From assembly GCF_015560805.1 (NCBI RefSeq), contig NZ_JADMSO010000002.1:310001-374000 (forward strand): a DNA stretch of 64,000 nucleotides, written 5' to 3'. The notes under the pieces were generated by a model. That model was not told the origin of the DNA, did not search any database, and saw nothing but the letters and a program-made list of their open reading frames with translations. Below, piece by piece: positions 54,771-63,659 of the stretch. Source of the DNA: Mediterraneibacter glycyrrhizinilyticus (GTDB lineage: Bacteria; Bacillota; Clostridia; Lachnospirales; Lachnospiraceae). The position numbers and the translations under genes were made by a program. Numbering within the stretch: position 1 is the first letter of the stretch; each line of letters starts with the position of its first letter.

Positions 54771-55868
54771 TTAAATTTCATAGACGATATAACGGTATTT
54801 CTGCAGAAGAGCGGCGGCTTTTGCTGAAGAATCTTCATCATAAAATTCGATCCGGAGCACACCCTCTTCAAATTCCCGGTTGTGGACGATCCCGATATTT
54901 TTGATACTGATCATATTGCTGGCAAGGATCGTTGCGATCGTGGCGATTCCTCCGGTCTCGTCAATGATGTCACAGTAGATGGCAAACTGCTTTTTGATCG
55001 GTCCTGCGGAACTGTTCGGCATGGAGTTCCGGTAGTCGCGGGATGTTTCAAAAAAGGAATAAAGAGCTTTTTCCGCACCGGTGTCGATCGCCAGTTTCGC
55101 CTGATTTAATGTTTCGATATATGCGCTGAGGATCCGGGAGATGTTTTCCCGGTTTTTCAGACAGATCTGCTGCCACATGACCGGAGAGGAAGATGCGATC
55201 CGCGTGATATCTTTAAATCCGCCGGCGGCAAGCTGCTTCATCAGTTCATCTTCGGTGTCGGTCTCGCGCACAAAATTGACGAGACCAGAAGCCAGAATGT
55301 GCGGAAGATGGCTGATCGTCCCGGTGACGGCGTCATGTTTTTGATAATCCAAAAGGATCGGCAGCGCCTTAAGTGATTCGATAAATGTCTTATATTCTGT
55401 GACTTTTTCACCGGAAACTTTGGCGGACGGCGTGATAATATAGTAGGCATTTTCAATCAGATGTGCTTTTGCATTGACAAAACCACTTTTTTCCGAACCG
55501 GCCATCGGATGTCCGCCGATGAAATGCTCTTCCATTTGAAGCGCGATGACTTCTTCATGGATGGATGTTTTGACACTTCCGACATCTGTTAAAATGCAGT
55601 TACCTGTGATATATGGTTTCAGTTGGCTTAAATAAGCGGTATTATAAGCGATCGGTGCGCATAAAAAGATATAAGCGCAGTTCTGAAAATGATCGTCGAT
55701 GGAAGTGCAGGCGGTGTGGATCGTTCCCTCCTGAACTGCAAGCGCCAGAGTTTCTTTATTTTTATCAAATGCAAGAAGTTCGTAATCCGGATAATATTGG
55801 CGGATCGCTTTGGCGATCGATCCTCCGATCAGTCCGAGTCCGATGAAGCCGATACGTTTTGTAGTCAT
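54771..55868 (-). CDS. tyrA: Prephenate dehydrogenase with ACT domain
   Basis: TyrA oxidatively decarboxylates prephenate toward tyrosine. The 365-residue protein begins with the NAD-binding RIGFIGLGLIGGSIAKAI, has the conserved catalytic region GGHPMAGSEKSGF (about residue 135) and HLPHILASGLVNFV (about 205), and ends with an ACT domain (about 295-365) that normally gives feedback control by tyrosine. The start at 55868 follows GAGGAAC. It is the first gene of a tyrA-aroA operon with a palindrome in its promoter. Confidence 0.94.
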   Translation of the reverse strand: MTTKRIGFIGLGLIGGSIAKAIRQYYPDYELLAFDKNKETLALAVQEGTIHTACTSIDDHFQNCAYIFLCAPIAYNTAYLSQLKPYITGNCILTDVGSVKTSIHEEVIALQMEEHFIGGHPMAGSEKSGFVNAKAHLIENAYYIITPSAKVSGEKVTEYKTFIESLKALPILLDYQKHDAVTGTISHLPHILASGLVNFVRETDTEDELMKQLAAGGFKDITRIASSSPVMWQQICLKNRENISRILSAYIETLNQAKLAIDTGAEKALYSFFETSRDYRNSMPNSSAGPIKKQFAIYCDIIDETGGIATIATILASNMISIKNIGIVHNREFEEGVLRIEFYDEDSSAKAAALLQKYRYIVYEI

Positions 55869-55911
55869 AGTCTGTTCCTCGTCTTTCTGCCGATACGGCA
55901 TATATAAAAAT

Positions 55912-55940
55912 ATTCTATCACTTTAAAGTGTGATAGTAAA
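55912..55940 (-). promoter_or_regulatory. tyrA-aroA promoter with an overlapping palindrome
   Basis: On the minus strand TTTACT (55940-55935) and TAGAAT (55917-55912) are 17 bases apart. The inverted repeat CTATCAC-N8-GTGATAG (55915-55936) fills the spacer and touches both boxes, the position of a repressor operator. Regulator unknown. Confidence 0.55.
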
Positions 55941-55994
55941 GAAAAAAGTCGAGTAGAAAACGAAATAATATATTGTGAAAAATTCATAAAATAG

Positions 55995-56023
55995 TTGTAA
56001 TGTAAATAGAAATTTAGTACAAT
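55995..56023 (+). promoter_or_regulatory. Promoter of the EF-G-like gene
   Basis: TTGTAA (55995-56000) and TACAAT (56018-56023) with a 17-base spacer in AT-rich sequence, about 70 bases upstream of the start codon. Confidence 0.75.
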
Positions 56024-56094
56024 ATATACATAATTTGTTTGCGCTGTGAGAACGTTAAGGGCGCACAGAAAAAGACACGCAAGGAGGCAGCAGC

Positions 56095-58170
56095 ATGAAG
56101 GTTTACAGAACAGATGAGATTAGAAACGTGGTTTTGTTAGGACATGGCGGAAGCGGTAAGACAAGTCTGACAGAGGCGATGCTTTATGTATCAGGAGCAG
56201 CCAATCGTATGGGAAAGATTTCAGAAGCCAATACAGTCAGCGACTTTGATAAAGAAGAGCAGAAGCGTGGATTTTCAATCAGTACAAGTGTCGTACCGAT
56301 CGAGTGGGAAAAAGCTAAGATCAATATTTTGGATACTCCCGGATATTTTGATTTTGTAGGAGAAGTAGAAGAAGCCGTCAGTGCAGCGGATGCCGCTGTT
56401 ATTGTAGTGTCGGGAAAAGCCGGTGTTCAGGTTGGTACGGAAAAGGCATGGGAACTTTGTGATAAGTACAATCTTCCTCGTATGGTCTATGTGACAGAGA
56501 TGGATGTGGACGATGCAAGCTTCCGTCAGATTGTGGAAGATCTGACAGCGCGTTATGGAAAGAAGATCGCTCCGCATTTCCAGCCGATCCGTGAGAATGA
56601 AAAACTGGTAGGTTATATCAACGTGATCAAGAATGCGGGACGCAGATACACTGATATCGGACAGAGAGAAGAATGTGAGATCCCGGATTATTGTCTTCCG
56701 AACTTACAGATTTTGAGAGATTCCCTGATGGAAGCGGTAGCAGAGACGAGCGAAGAATTTATGGAGCGCTATTTTAACGGCGAAGAGTTTTCAATCGAAG
56801 AGATCCGTGCAGCGATGCGTACAGAGGTAATGGACGGCGACATCGTTCCGGTAGCGATGGGATCGAATATCCAGGCGCAGGGCGTGGCAAATCTGCTTTC
56901 CGATATTGTCCGTTTCTTCCCGAGTCCGGATAAGAGAAAATGTGTGGGATTGAACCGGACAACCAATGATATGTTTGAAGCAAATTATGATTTTGCAAAA
57001 GCAAAGAGTGCTTATGTGTTCAAGACGATGGTAGACCCGTTTATCGGAAAGTACTCATTTGTGAAAGTGTGTTCCGGCGTGCTTAAAGGAGACGATGTTC
57101 TTTATAACGCGGGGGCAGATGCGGAGGAGAAGCCGGGCAAACTTTATACGATGTGCGGCAATAAACCGACGGAAGTAACCGAATTGTTTGCAGGTGACAT
57201 TGGCGCTATCGCCAAATTGGCAAGTACAAAGACCGGGGATACGCTCTCCACGAAGAATACACAGATTTTATATCAGAAGACAGATTATTCCTCGCCGTAT
57301 ACATATATGAGATACGTTGTGAAGAATAAGGGGGATGAAGACAAAGTATCTCAGGCGCTTGCGAAGATGATGGCAGAAGATGTGACGTTAAAAGCGGTCA
57401 ACGACAGTGAAAACCGGCAGTCGCTTCTGTATGGTATGGGTGATCAGCATCTTGAGATCGCGGCAAGTAAGATCGCGGCAAGATATAAAGTCGAGATCAC
57501 ACTGGAAACTCCGAAAGTGGCATTCCGCGAGACGATCCGGAAGAATTCCGATGTGGATATGAAATATAAGAAACAATCCGGAGGACATGGACAGTACGGT
57601 CATGTTAAGATGCGGTTTGAGCCGTCGGGAGATCTGGAAACTCCGTATGTATTTGAAGAAGAGGTCGTAGGCGGAGCGGTTCCGAAGAATTATTTCCCGG
57701 CAGTGGAAAAGGGGCTTCAGGATTCTGTTGTAAAAGGTCCTCTGGCAGGGTATCCGGTAGTAGGTGTGAAAGCAACACTTTATGATGGATCTTATCATCC
57801 GGTAGATTCTTCAGAAATGGCATTTAAGACGGCAACTGTGCAGGCATTTAAGAAAGGATTTATGGAAGCACATCCTGTCCTGTTAGAACCGATCGCTTCA
57901 TTAAAAGTGACCGTTCCGGACAGCTATACAGGTGATGTGATGGGAGATCTGAATAAGAGACGGGGAAGAGTGCTCGGTATGAACCCGCTGATGGGCGGAA
58001 AGCAGGTGATCGAAGCGGATATTCCAATGACAGGATTGTTTGGATATTGTACGGTGCTCCGTTCTATGACGGGGGGAAGAGGCACTTATGAGTACAGTTT
58101 TGCAAGGTATGAGCAGGCACCGTCAGATGTACAGGAAAAAGAGATCGCAGCACGTTCAGAAGAAGAGTAG
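56095..58170 (+). CDS. Elongation factor G-like GTPase (EF-G2 type)
   Basis: A 691-residue five-domain EF-G relative. G1 is GHGGSGKTSLTEA (canonical EF-G has AHIDAGKTT), G3 is DTPGYFDF, but G4, normally NKMD, reads TEMD (about residue 137 in VYVTEMDVDD), changing both base-recognition residues. Domain II begins near 285, domain IV carries SGGHGQYGHVKMRFE, and domain V ends near 680. The true fusA usually sits with rpsL/rpsG, so this is a paralogue, possibly in translation under stress or ribosome recycling. AAGGAGG precedes the ATG. Confidence 0.88.
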   Translation: MKVYRTDEIRNVVLLGHGGSGKTSLTEAMLYVSGAANRMGKISEANTVSDFDKEEQKRGFSISTSVVPIEWEKAKINILDTPGYFDFVGEVEEAVSAADAAVIVVSGKAGVQVGTEKAWELCDKYNLPRMVYVTEMDVDDASFRQIVEDLTARYGKKIAPHFQPIRENEKLVGYINVIKNAGRRYTDIGQREECEIPDYCLPNLQILRDSLMEAVAETSEEFMERYFNGEEFSIEEIRAAMRTEVMDGDIVPVAMGSNIQAQGVANLLSDIVRFFPSPDKRKCVGLNRTTNDMFEANYDFAKAKSAYVFKTMVDPFIGKYSFVKVCSGVLKGDDVLYNAGADAEEKPGKLYTMCGNKPTEVTELFAGDIGAIAKLASTKTGDTLSTKNTQILYQKTDYSSPYTYMRYVVKNKGDEDKVSQALAKMMAEDVTLKAVNDSENRQSLLYGMGDQHLEIAASKIAARYKVEITLETPKVAFRETIRKNSDVDMKYKKQSGGHGQYGHVKMRFEPSGDLETPYVFEEEVVGGAVPKNYFPAVEKGLQDSVVKGPLAGYPVVGVKATLYDGSYHPVDSSEMAFKTATVQAFKKGFMEAHPVLLEPIASLKVTVPDSYTGDVMGDLNKRRGRVLGMNPLMGGKQVIEADIPMTGLFGYCTVLRSMTGGRGTYEYSFARYEQAPSDVQEKEIAARSEEE

Positions 58171-58203
58171 GAATAAAAGAGGACGTATAATTTTATGCAG
58201 AGT

Positions 58204-58241
58204 AAAAAGCAGTGCCAGATGCTTGACGGCACTGCTTTTTT
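58204..58241 (+). terminator. Terminator of the EF-G-like gene
   Basis: AAAAAGCAGTGCC (58204-58216) pairs perfectly with GGCACTGCTTTTT (58228-58240), with T continuing to 58241. Repeat copy B begins two bases later. Confidence 0.92.
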
Positions 58242-58242
58242 G

Positions 58243-58332
58243 GTATAGGTGACGAGCCAAAGTCCGGGCTTGCCCGGGACCTTGGCGACTGCTTACAATC
58301 CCGGAATGTGCCTTTTGGCACTTCCGGTGATT
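58243..58332 (+). repeat. 90-bp dispersed repeat, copy B
   Basis: 86 of 90 bases match copy A at 40835-40924, same orientation. In this copy the second hairpin is perfect (CCGGAA-T-GTGCC with GGCAC-TTCCGG), while copy A has a G-U at one pair. The first hairpin has CCGGG/CCCGG here and CCGGG/CCCGA in copy A. It directly follows a terminator T-run. Confidence 0.85.
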
Positions 58333-58406
58333 GGGCGAATACCGCATCGGATTTCTCGCTTTATTTTTCGGGGGATTTTCAGACGTTGTTTTAAAAGGGA
58401 AAAGGA

Positions 58407-58435
58407 TTGTACTTTCTATATAAAGGTGTTATAAT
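58407..58435 (+). promoter_or_regulatory. Promoter of trkA
   Basis: TTGTAC (58407-58412) and TATAAT (58430-58435) with a 17-base spacer. The predicted start near 58442 coincides with the first base of a hairpin. Confidence 0.8.
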
Positions 58436-58441
58436 TCTTCT

Positions 58442-58480
58442 ACTGTCCAATTGGGGGAATGATTGTCCCGATTGGACAGT
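58442..58480 (+). promoter_or_regulatory. 5'-terminal hairpin or operator upstream of trkA
   Basis: ACTGTCCAAT (58442-58451) and ATTGGACAGT (58471-58480) are perfect inverted repeats, with an inner GGG/CCC. There is no T-run. At the predicted transcript 5' end it could protect the mRNA, or as DNA it could be a repressor site at +1. Confidence 0.6.
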
Positions 58481-58510
58481 TACAGAGTAAAAAAGAAGAG
58501 GAAAAGAAAA

Positions 58511-59875
58511 ATGAAGATTGTCATTATCGGGGACGGTAAGGTAGGCTATATGCTTGCCAAAAAGCTGTCGGAAGAAGATTATGATATTGTTCTGATCGAC
58601 AGTAATGAGAAAAAGCTCGGTGAAGCGATGAACCGTCTGGATGTATTCTGTGTAACCGGAGAGGGTGGAAGTGTTGAAGTACAGAAAAGCGCAGGAGTTC
58701 CGGAGGCAGACCTTGTGATCGCATGTACTTCCACAGATGAATGCAATATGCTGAGTTGTCTGATCGCGCGCAGACTGGGGGCAAGACATACGATTGCCAG
58801 AGTGCGTAATCCGATTTATTTTAAGCAGATTGATATTCTGAAAGAAGACCTTCATCTGAGTATGGCAGTGAATCCGGAAATGACTGTGGCCGGAGAGATT
58901 TCCCGGCTGCTTTTAGTGCCATCGGCAAGCAAGGTTGAGACGTTTGTCAAAGGAAGAGTGGAGTTGATCGAATTTCCGGTGATCAGAGACAGTTCCCTGG
59001 TTGGTATGTCGTTGGCGCAAATGTATGCAAAGTATCAGATTAAAGTGCTTGTGTGTGCAGTGGAAAGAGAAAGCGATGTGTTTATCCCGGATGGGGAATA
59101 TGTGATGCAGTCAGGCGACCGTCTGCATATGGCGGCATCCCATGCAGAGATCAATGATTTCTTTAAGACGCTGGGGCATAAAAAAGCACAGACAAAGATC
59201 AGGCGGGTTCTGATCTGCGGAGGCGGACGGGTCAGCTATTATCTGGCGACACGGCTCTGCAACATGGGGATGCAGGTGAAGATTATTGAAAAAGATTCGG
59301 AAAAATGTGAAAATCTCTGCGAGATCCTTCCGAAAGTAACGATCATCAACGGTGATGCATCGGATCATGATCTGCTGATCGAAGAAGGTATCGAAGAGAC
59401 AGATGCATTTATTGCGTTGACCGGAATGGATGAGGAAAATATCATTATGGCATTGTTCGCGCAAAGTCAGCAGGTTCCGAAAGTGATCGTGAAGATCAAT
59501 GAAGAAAGACGGGCGCGGATGGTAGAGGATTTCGGACTGGACAGTGTCGTGTCGGCTAAAACTGCGACTGCAGATGCAATCTTAAGCTATGTCCGTGCAA
59601 GAAGAAATTCTCAGGGAAGCGCTAATGTGGAGACGATGTATCAGCTTGTAGATGGAAAAGTGGAAGCACTGGAATTTGCGATCAAGGCGAAGACAAGATA
59701 CACAGATATACCTCTGAAAGAACTGTCTCTGAAATCTAATAATCTGATTGCCTGTATCGTCAGAAATCGGAAGATCATCTATCCGAGTGGGGATGATTGT
59801 ATCCGGGTTGGAGACAATGTGATCGTAGTTACTATGGAAAAGCAGATTCAGGATATTGAAGAGATTTTGTTGTAG
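58511..59875 (+). CDS. trkA: Trk potassium uptake system, regulatory subunit TrkA
   Basis: A 454-residue cytoplasmic protein with two RCK (NAD-binding plus ligand-binding) halves. The first starts with MKIVIIGDGKVGYMLAKKL, and the second near residue 228 with VLICGGGRVSYYLATRL. Acidic ends of beta-strands (DIVLIDSNEK, KIIEKDSEKCE) fit NAD(H) or ATP binding. It gates the TrkH channel encoded nine bases downstream. The ATG at 58511 is chosen after AAGAGGAAAAG; an upstream TTG frame would start inside the 5' hairpin. Confidence 0.95.
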   Translation: MKIVIIGDGKVGYMLAKKLSEEDYDIVLIDSNEKKLGEAMNRLDVFCVTGEGGSVEVQKSAGVPEADLVIACTSTDECNMLSCLIARRLGARHTIARVRNPIYFKQIDILKEDLHLSMAVNPEMTVAGEISRLLLVPSASKVETFVKGRVELIEFPVIRDSSLVGMSLAQMYAKYQIKVLVCAVERESDVFIPDGEYVMQSGDRLHMAASHAEINDFFKTLGHKKAQTKIRRVLICGGGRVSYYLATRLCNMGMQVKIIEKDSEKCENLCEILPKVTIINGDASDHDLLIEEGIEETDAFIALTGMDEENIIMALFAQSQQVPKVIVKINEERRARMVEDFGLDSVVSAKTATADAILSYVRARRNSQGSANVETMYQLVDGKVEALEFAIKAKTRYTDIPLKELSLKSNNLIACIVRNRKIIYPSGDDCIRVGDNVIVVTMEKQIQDIEEILL

Positions 59876-59883
59876 GTGCAGAC

Positions 59884-61329
59884 ATGAATAACAAGATGAT
59901 TGTATATATTATTGCAAAAATGCTCGGAGTAGAGGGGGCGGTCCTTTTGATTCCGGCATTCGTTGCATTCCTCTATGGGGAAAGCGACGTTATTCAGTTT
60001 TTGATCGTCAGTGCGGTTCTTGGCGCTATTTTCTTCATTTTCGGAAGAAAAAGACCGGAAAACAAAGTTATTTACGCGAAAGAGGGACTTGTGATTGTCG
60101 GGCTGGCCTGGATTCTCTGGTCTTTATTTGGAGCACTGCCATTTGTGCTGACCGGAAGCATTCCAAGTTATGTGGATGCATTTTTTGAAACCGTGTCCGG
60201 ATTCACGACAACAGGATCTACTATTCTCACAGATATTGAAGCTCTTCCGAAAGGTGTGGCTTTTTGGAGGAGTCTGACTCACTGGATCGGCGGAATGGGT
60301 GTGCTTGTATTCGTTATGATGCTCACTTCTCTGGATGATGAGCATTCCATGCACCTGATGCGTGCGGAAGTACCGGGACCGGAAGCGGATAAACTGGTGC
60401 CGAAAGCGAGAGCGACGGCTAGGATCCTTTATTTGATGTATTTTGTGCTTACAGCGGCGGAAGTAGTGTTTTTGATGTTCGGCGGAATGAGTTTTTATGA
60501 TGCGCTGCTTCATTCATTCAGTACGGCGGGAACCGGAGGATTTTCTAATCGAAATGCCAGTGTGGCGTATTATGACAGTGCCTATATCGACGGTGTGATC
60601 ACGGTATTTATGATTTTATTTGGAGTAAACTTTAATCTGTATTTCCTGATCCGACTGAAGAATTGGAAAGATGCATTGAAAAATGAAGAACTTCATGCAT
60701 ATCTTGGGATCATTGCAGGAGCGGTTGCGATCGTAACTGTTAATATTCTCGGCATTTATGGAAATATCGTGCATGCATTCCGGTATGCGTCGTTTCAGGT
60801 TGCGTCTGTGATCACGACAACGGGATTTTGTACAGCGGATTTTAACCTGTGGCCCGAATTGTCCAAGGTTGTATTATTAGGGATCATGGTGATCGGAGCG
60901 TGTGCCGGATCTACCGGAGGCGGAATCAAAGTATCTCGTTTTTTGATCCTTGTGAAAAGTATCAAGCAGGAAGTAAGAAGAATGCTGCATCCGAAAGCAG
61001 TAACGATCGTAAAGATCAATGGAAAACGTGTGGGGAATGATACGATACGGAGCGTTTACATCTATTTTATCAGCTACATTCTTGTGATGATGGTGTCAAT
61101 CCTGCTTGTTTCGATCAATAATTTTGATTTTGCCACAACATTCAGTTCGGTACTGACAACACTAAATAATGTCGGACCGGGAATTTCCATGGTGGGACCG
61201 GTGGAAAATTTCCATATGTTCTCGCCGTTGTCAAAACTTGTATTTTGCATGGATATGTTGTTGGGACGTTTGGAAATCTTCCCATATCTGCTTTTGATGT
61301 CACCGGAACTTTGGAGACGCAGATTTTAG
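59884..61329 (+). CDS. trkH: Trk potassium uptake system, channel subunit TrkH
   Basis: A 481-residue membrane protein with four pore repeats. Selectivity-filter regions are visible as TVSGFTTTGSTIL (about residue 102), HSFSTAGTGGFSNR (about 215), ASVITTTGFCTADF (about 312) and VLTTLNNVGPGISMVGP (about 423). Together with TrkA it takes up K+. A short spacer after trkA indicates one operon. It ends with RLEIFPYLLLMSPELW. Confidence 0.96.
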   Translation: MNNKMIVYIIAKMLGVEGAVLLIPAFVAFLYGESDVIQFLIVSAVLGAIFFIFGRKRPENKVIYAKEGLVIVGLAWILWSLFGALPFVLTGSIPSYVDAFFETVSGFTTTGSTILTDIEALPKGVAFWRSLTHWIGGMGVLVFVMMLTSLDDEHSMHLMRAEVPGPEADKLVPKARATARILYLMYFVLTAAEVVFLMFGGMSFYDALLHSFSTAGTGGFSNRNASVAYYDSAYIDGVITVFMILFGVNFNLYFLIRLKNWKDALKNEELHAYLGIIAGAVAIVTVNILGIYGNIVHAFRYASFQVASVITTTGFCTADFNLWPELSKVVLLGIMVIGACAGSTGGGIKVSRFLILVKSIKQEVRRMLHPKAVTIVKINGKRVGNDTIRSVYIYFISYILVMMVSILLVSINNFDFATTFSSVLTTLNNVGPGISMVGPVENFHMFSPLSKLVFCMDMLLGRLEIFPYLLLMSPELWRRRF

Positions 61330-61423
61330 GGTGGTTTATCATAAATGGAAAGAGGTGGAAAAGGACGGCACAGATACAGAAGAGGGGGAAAACAGCAGAT
61401 TTGTAAAAAGAAAGGGACAAAGT

Positions 61424-63127
61424 ATGAAAAAAGGAAAAATGAAGCTGGTCGCAGTGATCGCGGCTCTGGTATTTGCGGCAGTGTATTACTATGTGGCACT
61501 TCCGGCAGTGAATATCCATTCCTCGGATCTGTGGATGTTTATGATCATTGTCGTGCTGATCGTGGCGGCAGTGTATCTCGGAAAGAAGAAACCAACACGT
61601 TTTGAATTAAAGAGGCTGAAAGGATTTAAAGTGATCGTGGCAGCCGGTGTTTTGGTTGTGGGAGCATATTTGATCGGAAGTCTGTTGTCTTCACCGATCA
61701 TCAATGCAAAAAAATACCAGCAGCTTTTAAAGGTGGAAGAGGGAGAATTTACAAAAGATATTGAAGAACTATCGTTTGATCAGATCCCTCTTCTGGATAA
61801 AGATTCTGCAACACTTCTTGGAAATCGTAAAATGGGAAGCATGGTAGATATGGTTTCTCAGTTTGAAGTGGATGAATTATATAGTCAGATCAACTATCAG
61901 GATCAGCCGGTGAGAGTATCACCGCTTCGTTATGCGAATCTGATCAAATGGTTTACGAACCAGAAAGATGGAATTCCGGCATATGTAAAGATTGATATGG
62001 CGACACAGAATACTGAGTTGGTGAAGCTTAAAGAGGGAATGAAATATACGACAAGCGATCATTTTAACCGGAATATTTATCGTCATCTTCGTTTTAAATA
62101 TCCGACTTATATTTTTGATGATCTGAGTTTTGAAATTGATGAAGAGGGTGTACCGTACTGGGTATGTCCGGTGAAGAAGTATAATATCGGTCTGTTTGGC
62201 GGTGTGACCGTGGGCAGAGTTGTACTTTGCAATGCTGTTACGGGAGAAACAGAAGATTATGCGATCGATGAAGTTCCGGAATGGATCGACCATGCATATT
62301 CGGCTGATCTGCTGGTACAGTTGTATGACTATTACGGAACATTAAAACATGGATATTTCAATAGTATTCTGGGGCAGAAAGACTGTCTGATCACTACAAA
62401 TGGATATAACTATCTTGCGATCGACGATGATGTTTGGGTATATACAGGCGTAACATCTGTAAGCGGAGACCAGTCAAATGTTGGATTTGTATTGATGAAC
62501 CAGCGTACAATGGAAACGAAATTCTATGCGATCGAAGGTGCAACCGAGGCGTCCGCAATGTCTTCAGCGGAAGGTCAGGTGCAGAATCTGAAATATGTGG
62601 CTACATTCCCGCTTCTGTTAAATATTTCCGGAGAGCCGACATATTTTATCGCACTGAAAGATGATGCAGGGCTGGTGAAAAAGTATGCAATGGTAAATGT
62701 GCAGAAATATCAGATCGTTGCGATTGGAGATACGGTCAGTGAATGTGAGGAAGTTTATACGGAACTGATGTACCAAAACGGAATTAAAGTGGATGAGCCG
62801 GATAACCGGGAAGTTGAGACGATGACTGCAAAGATTTCCAAGATCGCTCAAGGTGTCATAGAGGGAAATTCTCACTATTATATTATGCTGGAAGGATCGG
62901 AAGATATTTTTGACGTGTCAGTGGTAGATTTCATCGATATTATCAAATATGATGTCGGCGATGAAGTGACTGTCGAATATAAGAAAGATGAAAAAGCGAA
63001 TACAGTACTTTCTTTGAATGGAAGCAGTCCGAATAGAAGTGCTTCCAAAGGAGAGGCTGCTGAAGCAGATACAGGGGAAAACAGTCAGAGTGAAAATGAT
63101 TCGGATACAGAAAATCCAGAGGAATAG
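61424..63127 (+). CDS. Large membrane-anchored protein of unknown function, linked to trkAH
   Basis: A 567-residue protein I do not recognise. The N-terminus has three hydrophobic segments (about 9-27, 36-52 and 66-85), after which ~470 residues are probably outside the cell. That part contains repeated beta-rich segments (VPYWVCPVKKYNIGLFGGVTV; PTYFIALKDDAGLVKKYAMV) of PepSY-like appearance: a strand, a statement of value, then a turn. The last ~40 residues are acidic and Ser-rich. Start: ATG 61424 after AAAGGGAC. It follows trkH by 94 bases without a clear promoter or terminator, and ends in a terminator, so it may be in the potassium operon. Confidence 0.75.
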   Translation: MKKGKMKLVAVIAALVFAAVYYYVALPAVNIHSSDLWMFMIIVVLIVAAVYLGKKKPTRFELKRLKGFKVIVAAGVLVVGAYLIGSLLSSPIINAKKYQQLLKVEEGEFTKDIEELSFDQIPLLDKDSATLLGNRKMGSMVDMVSQFEVDELYSQINYQDQPVRVSPLRYANLIKWFTNQKDGIPAYVKIDMATQNTELVKLKEGMKYTTSDHFNRNIYRHLRFKYPTYIFDDLSFEIDEEGVPYWVCPVKKYNIGLFGGVTVGRVVLCNAVTGETEDYAIDEVPEWIDHAYSADLLVQLYDYYGTLKHGYFNSILGQKDCLITTNGYNYLAIDDDVWVYTGVTSVSGDQSNVGFVLMNQRTMETKFYAIEGATEASAMSSAEGQVQNLKYVATFPLLLNISGEPTYFIALKDDAGLVKKYAMVNVQKYQIVAIGDTVSECEEVYTELMYQNGIKVDEPDNREVETMTAKISKIAQGVIEGNSHYYIMLEGSEDIFDVSVVDFIDIIKYDVGDEVTVEYKKDEKANTVLSLNGSSPNRSASKGEAAEADTGENSQSENDSDTENPEE

Positions 63128-63190
63128 AATCTGAAACAGAGCAACTCTCAGAGTGAAGAGTAGAGTAAAAAAGAAAGAAAAATCAGAGAA

Positions 63191-63236
63191 AGAGAGCAGT
63201 AACTTCAAGAAAGAAGAATGCTGTTCTCTTTTTTTG
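63191..63236 (+). terminator. Terminator after the unknown membrane protein
   Basis: AGAGAGCAG (63191-63199) pairs with CTGTTCTCT (63221-63229; one G-U), followed by a run of seven T residues. Confidence 0.85.
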
Positions 63237-63409
63237 ATTTTTATGAAAATGTATTTACTGTGTTAGAAATAGAATGAAGAGAGTCTCTTTATCCGAAATA
63301 ATCAAATAAACTCGGCAACAGAAGAAAAATGCGACAATTATTCCGTTTAAAACCGGGAAATCCTATTATTGTCTGAATTGCATGAAATAAATAAAAAACA
63401 AGAAAAACG
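63237..63409. other. AT-rich spacer upstream of the rRNA promoters
   Basis: No gene or RNA is seen. The sequence is AT-rich and may act as upstream (UP-like) DNA for the rRNA promoters. Confidence 0.4.
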
Positions 63410-63438
63410 TTGACAATTAATGGAGACGATGGTAAGAT
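63410..63438 (+). promoter_or_regulatory. rRNA promoter P1
   Basis: A perfect TTGACA (63410-63415), a 17-base spacer and TAAGAT (63433-63438), preceded by an A-rich tract. Confidence 0.75.
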
Positions 63439-63624
63439 AGTCTTCGTCGCTGAGGGGACAGGAACAAAACAAAAAAGATTTGCAGACCGGGGCTTGGCTG
63501 CCGCTGGGATACAAAGGGGATGTTTCGTTCTGGAAACCGTAAGTACAGAGGAGTACAGAAGATGTGATCCTGGATCATCCGGCGGCAAACATCGAGGCTG
63601 AATGAAAGAACTTGAAAAAAGTTG

Positions 63625-63653
63625 TTGACAAACAGGAAACGATGTGATAGTCT
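63625..63653 (+). promoter_or_regulatory. rRNA promoter P2
   Basis: A perfect TTGACA (63625-63630), a 17-base spacer and TAGTCT (63648-63653). Tandem promoters are typical of rRNA operons. Confidence 0.7.
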
Positions 63654-63659
63654 ATTAAA

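Noticed and set aside
58413-58510. ydaO (c-di-AMP) riboswitch upstream of trkA
   Set aside because: The leader is under 70 bases with one simple hairpin, too short for the aptamer.
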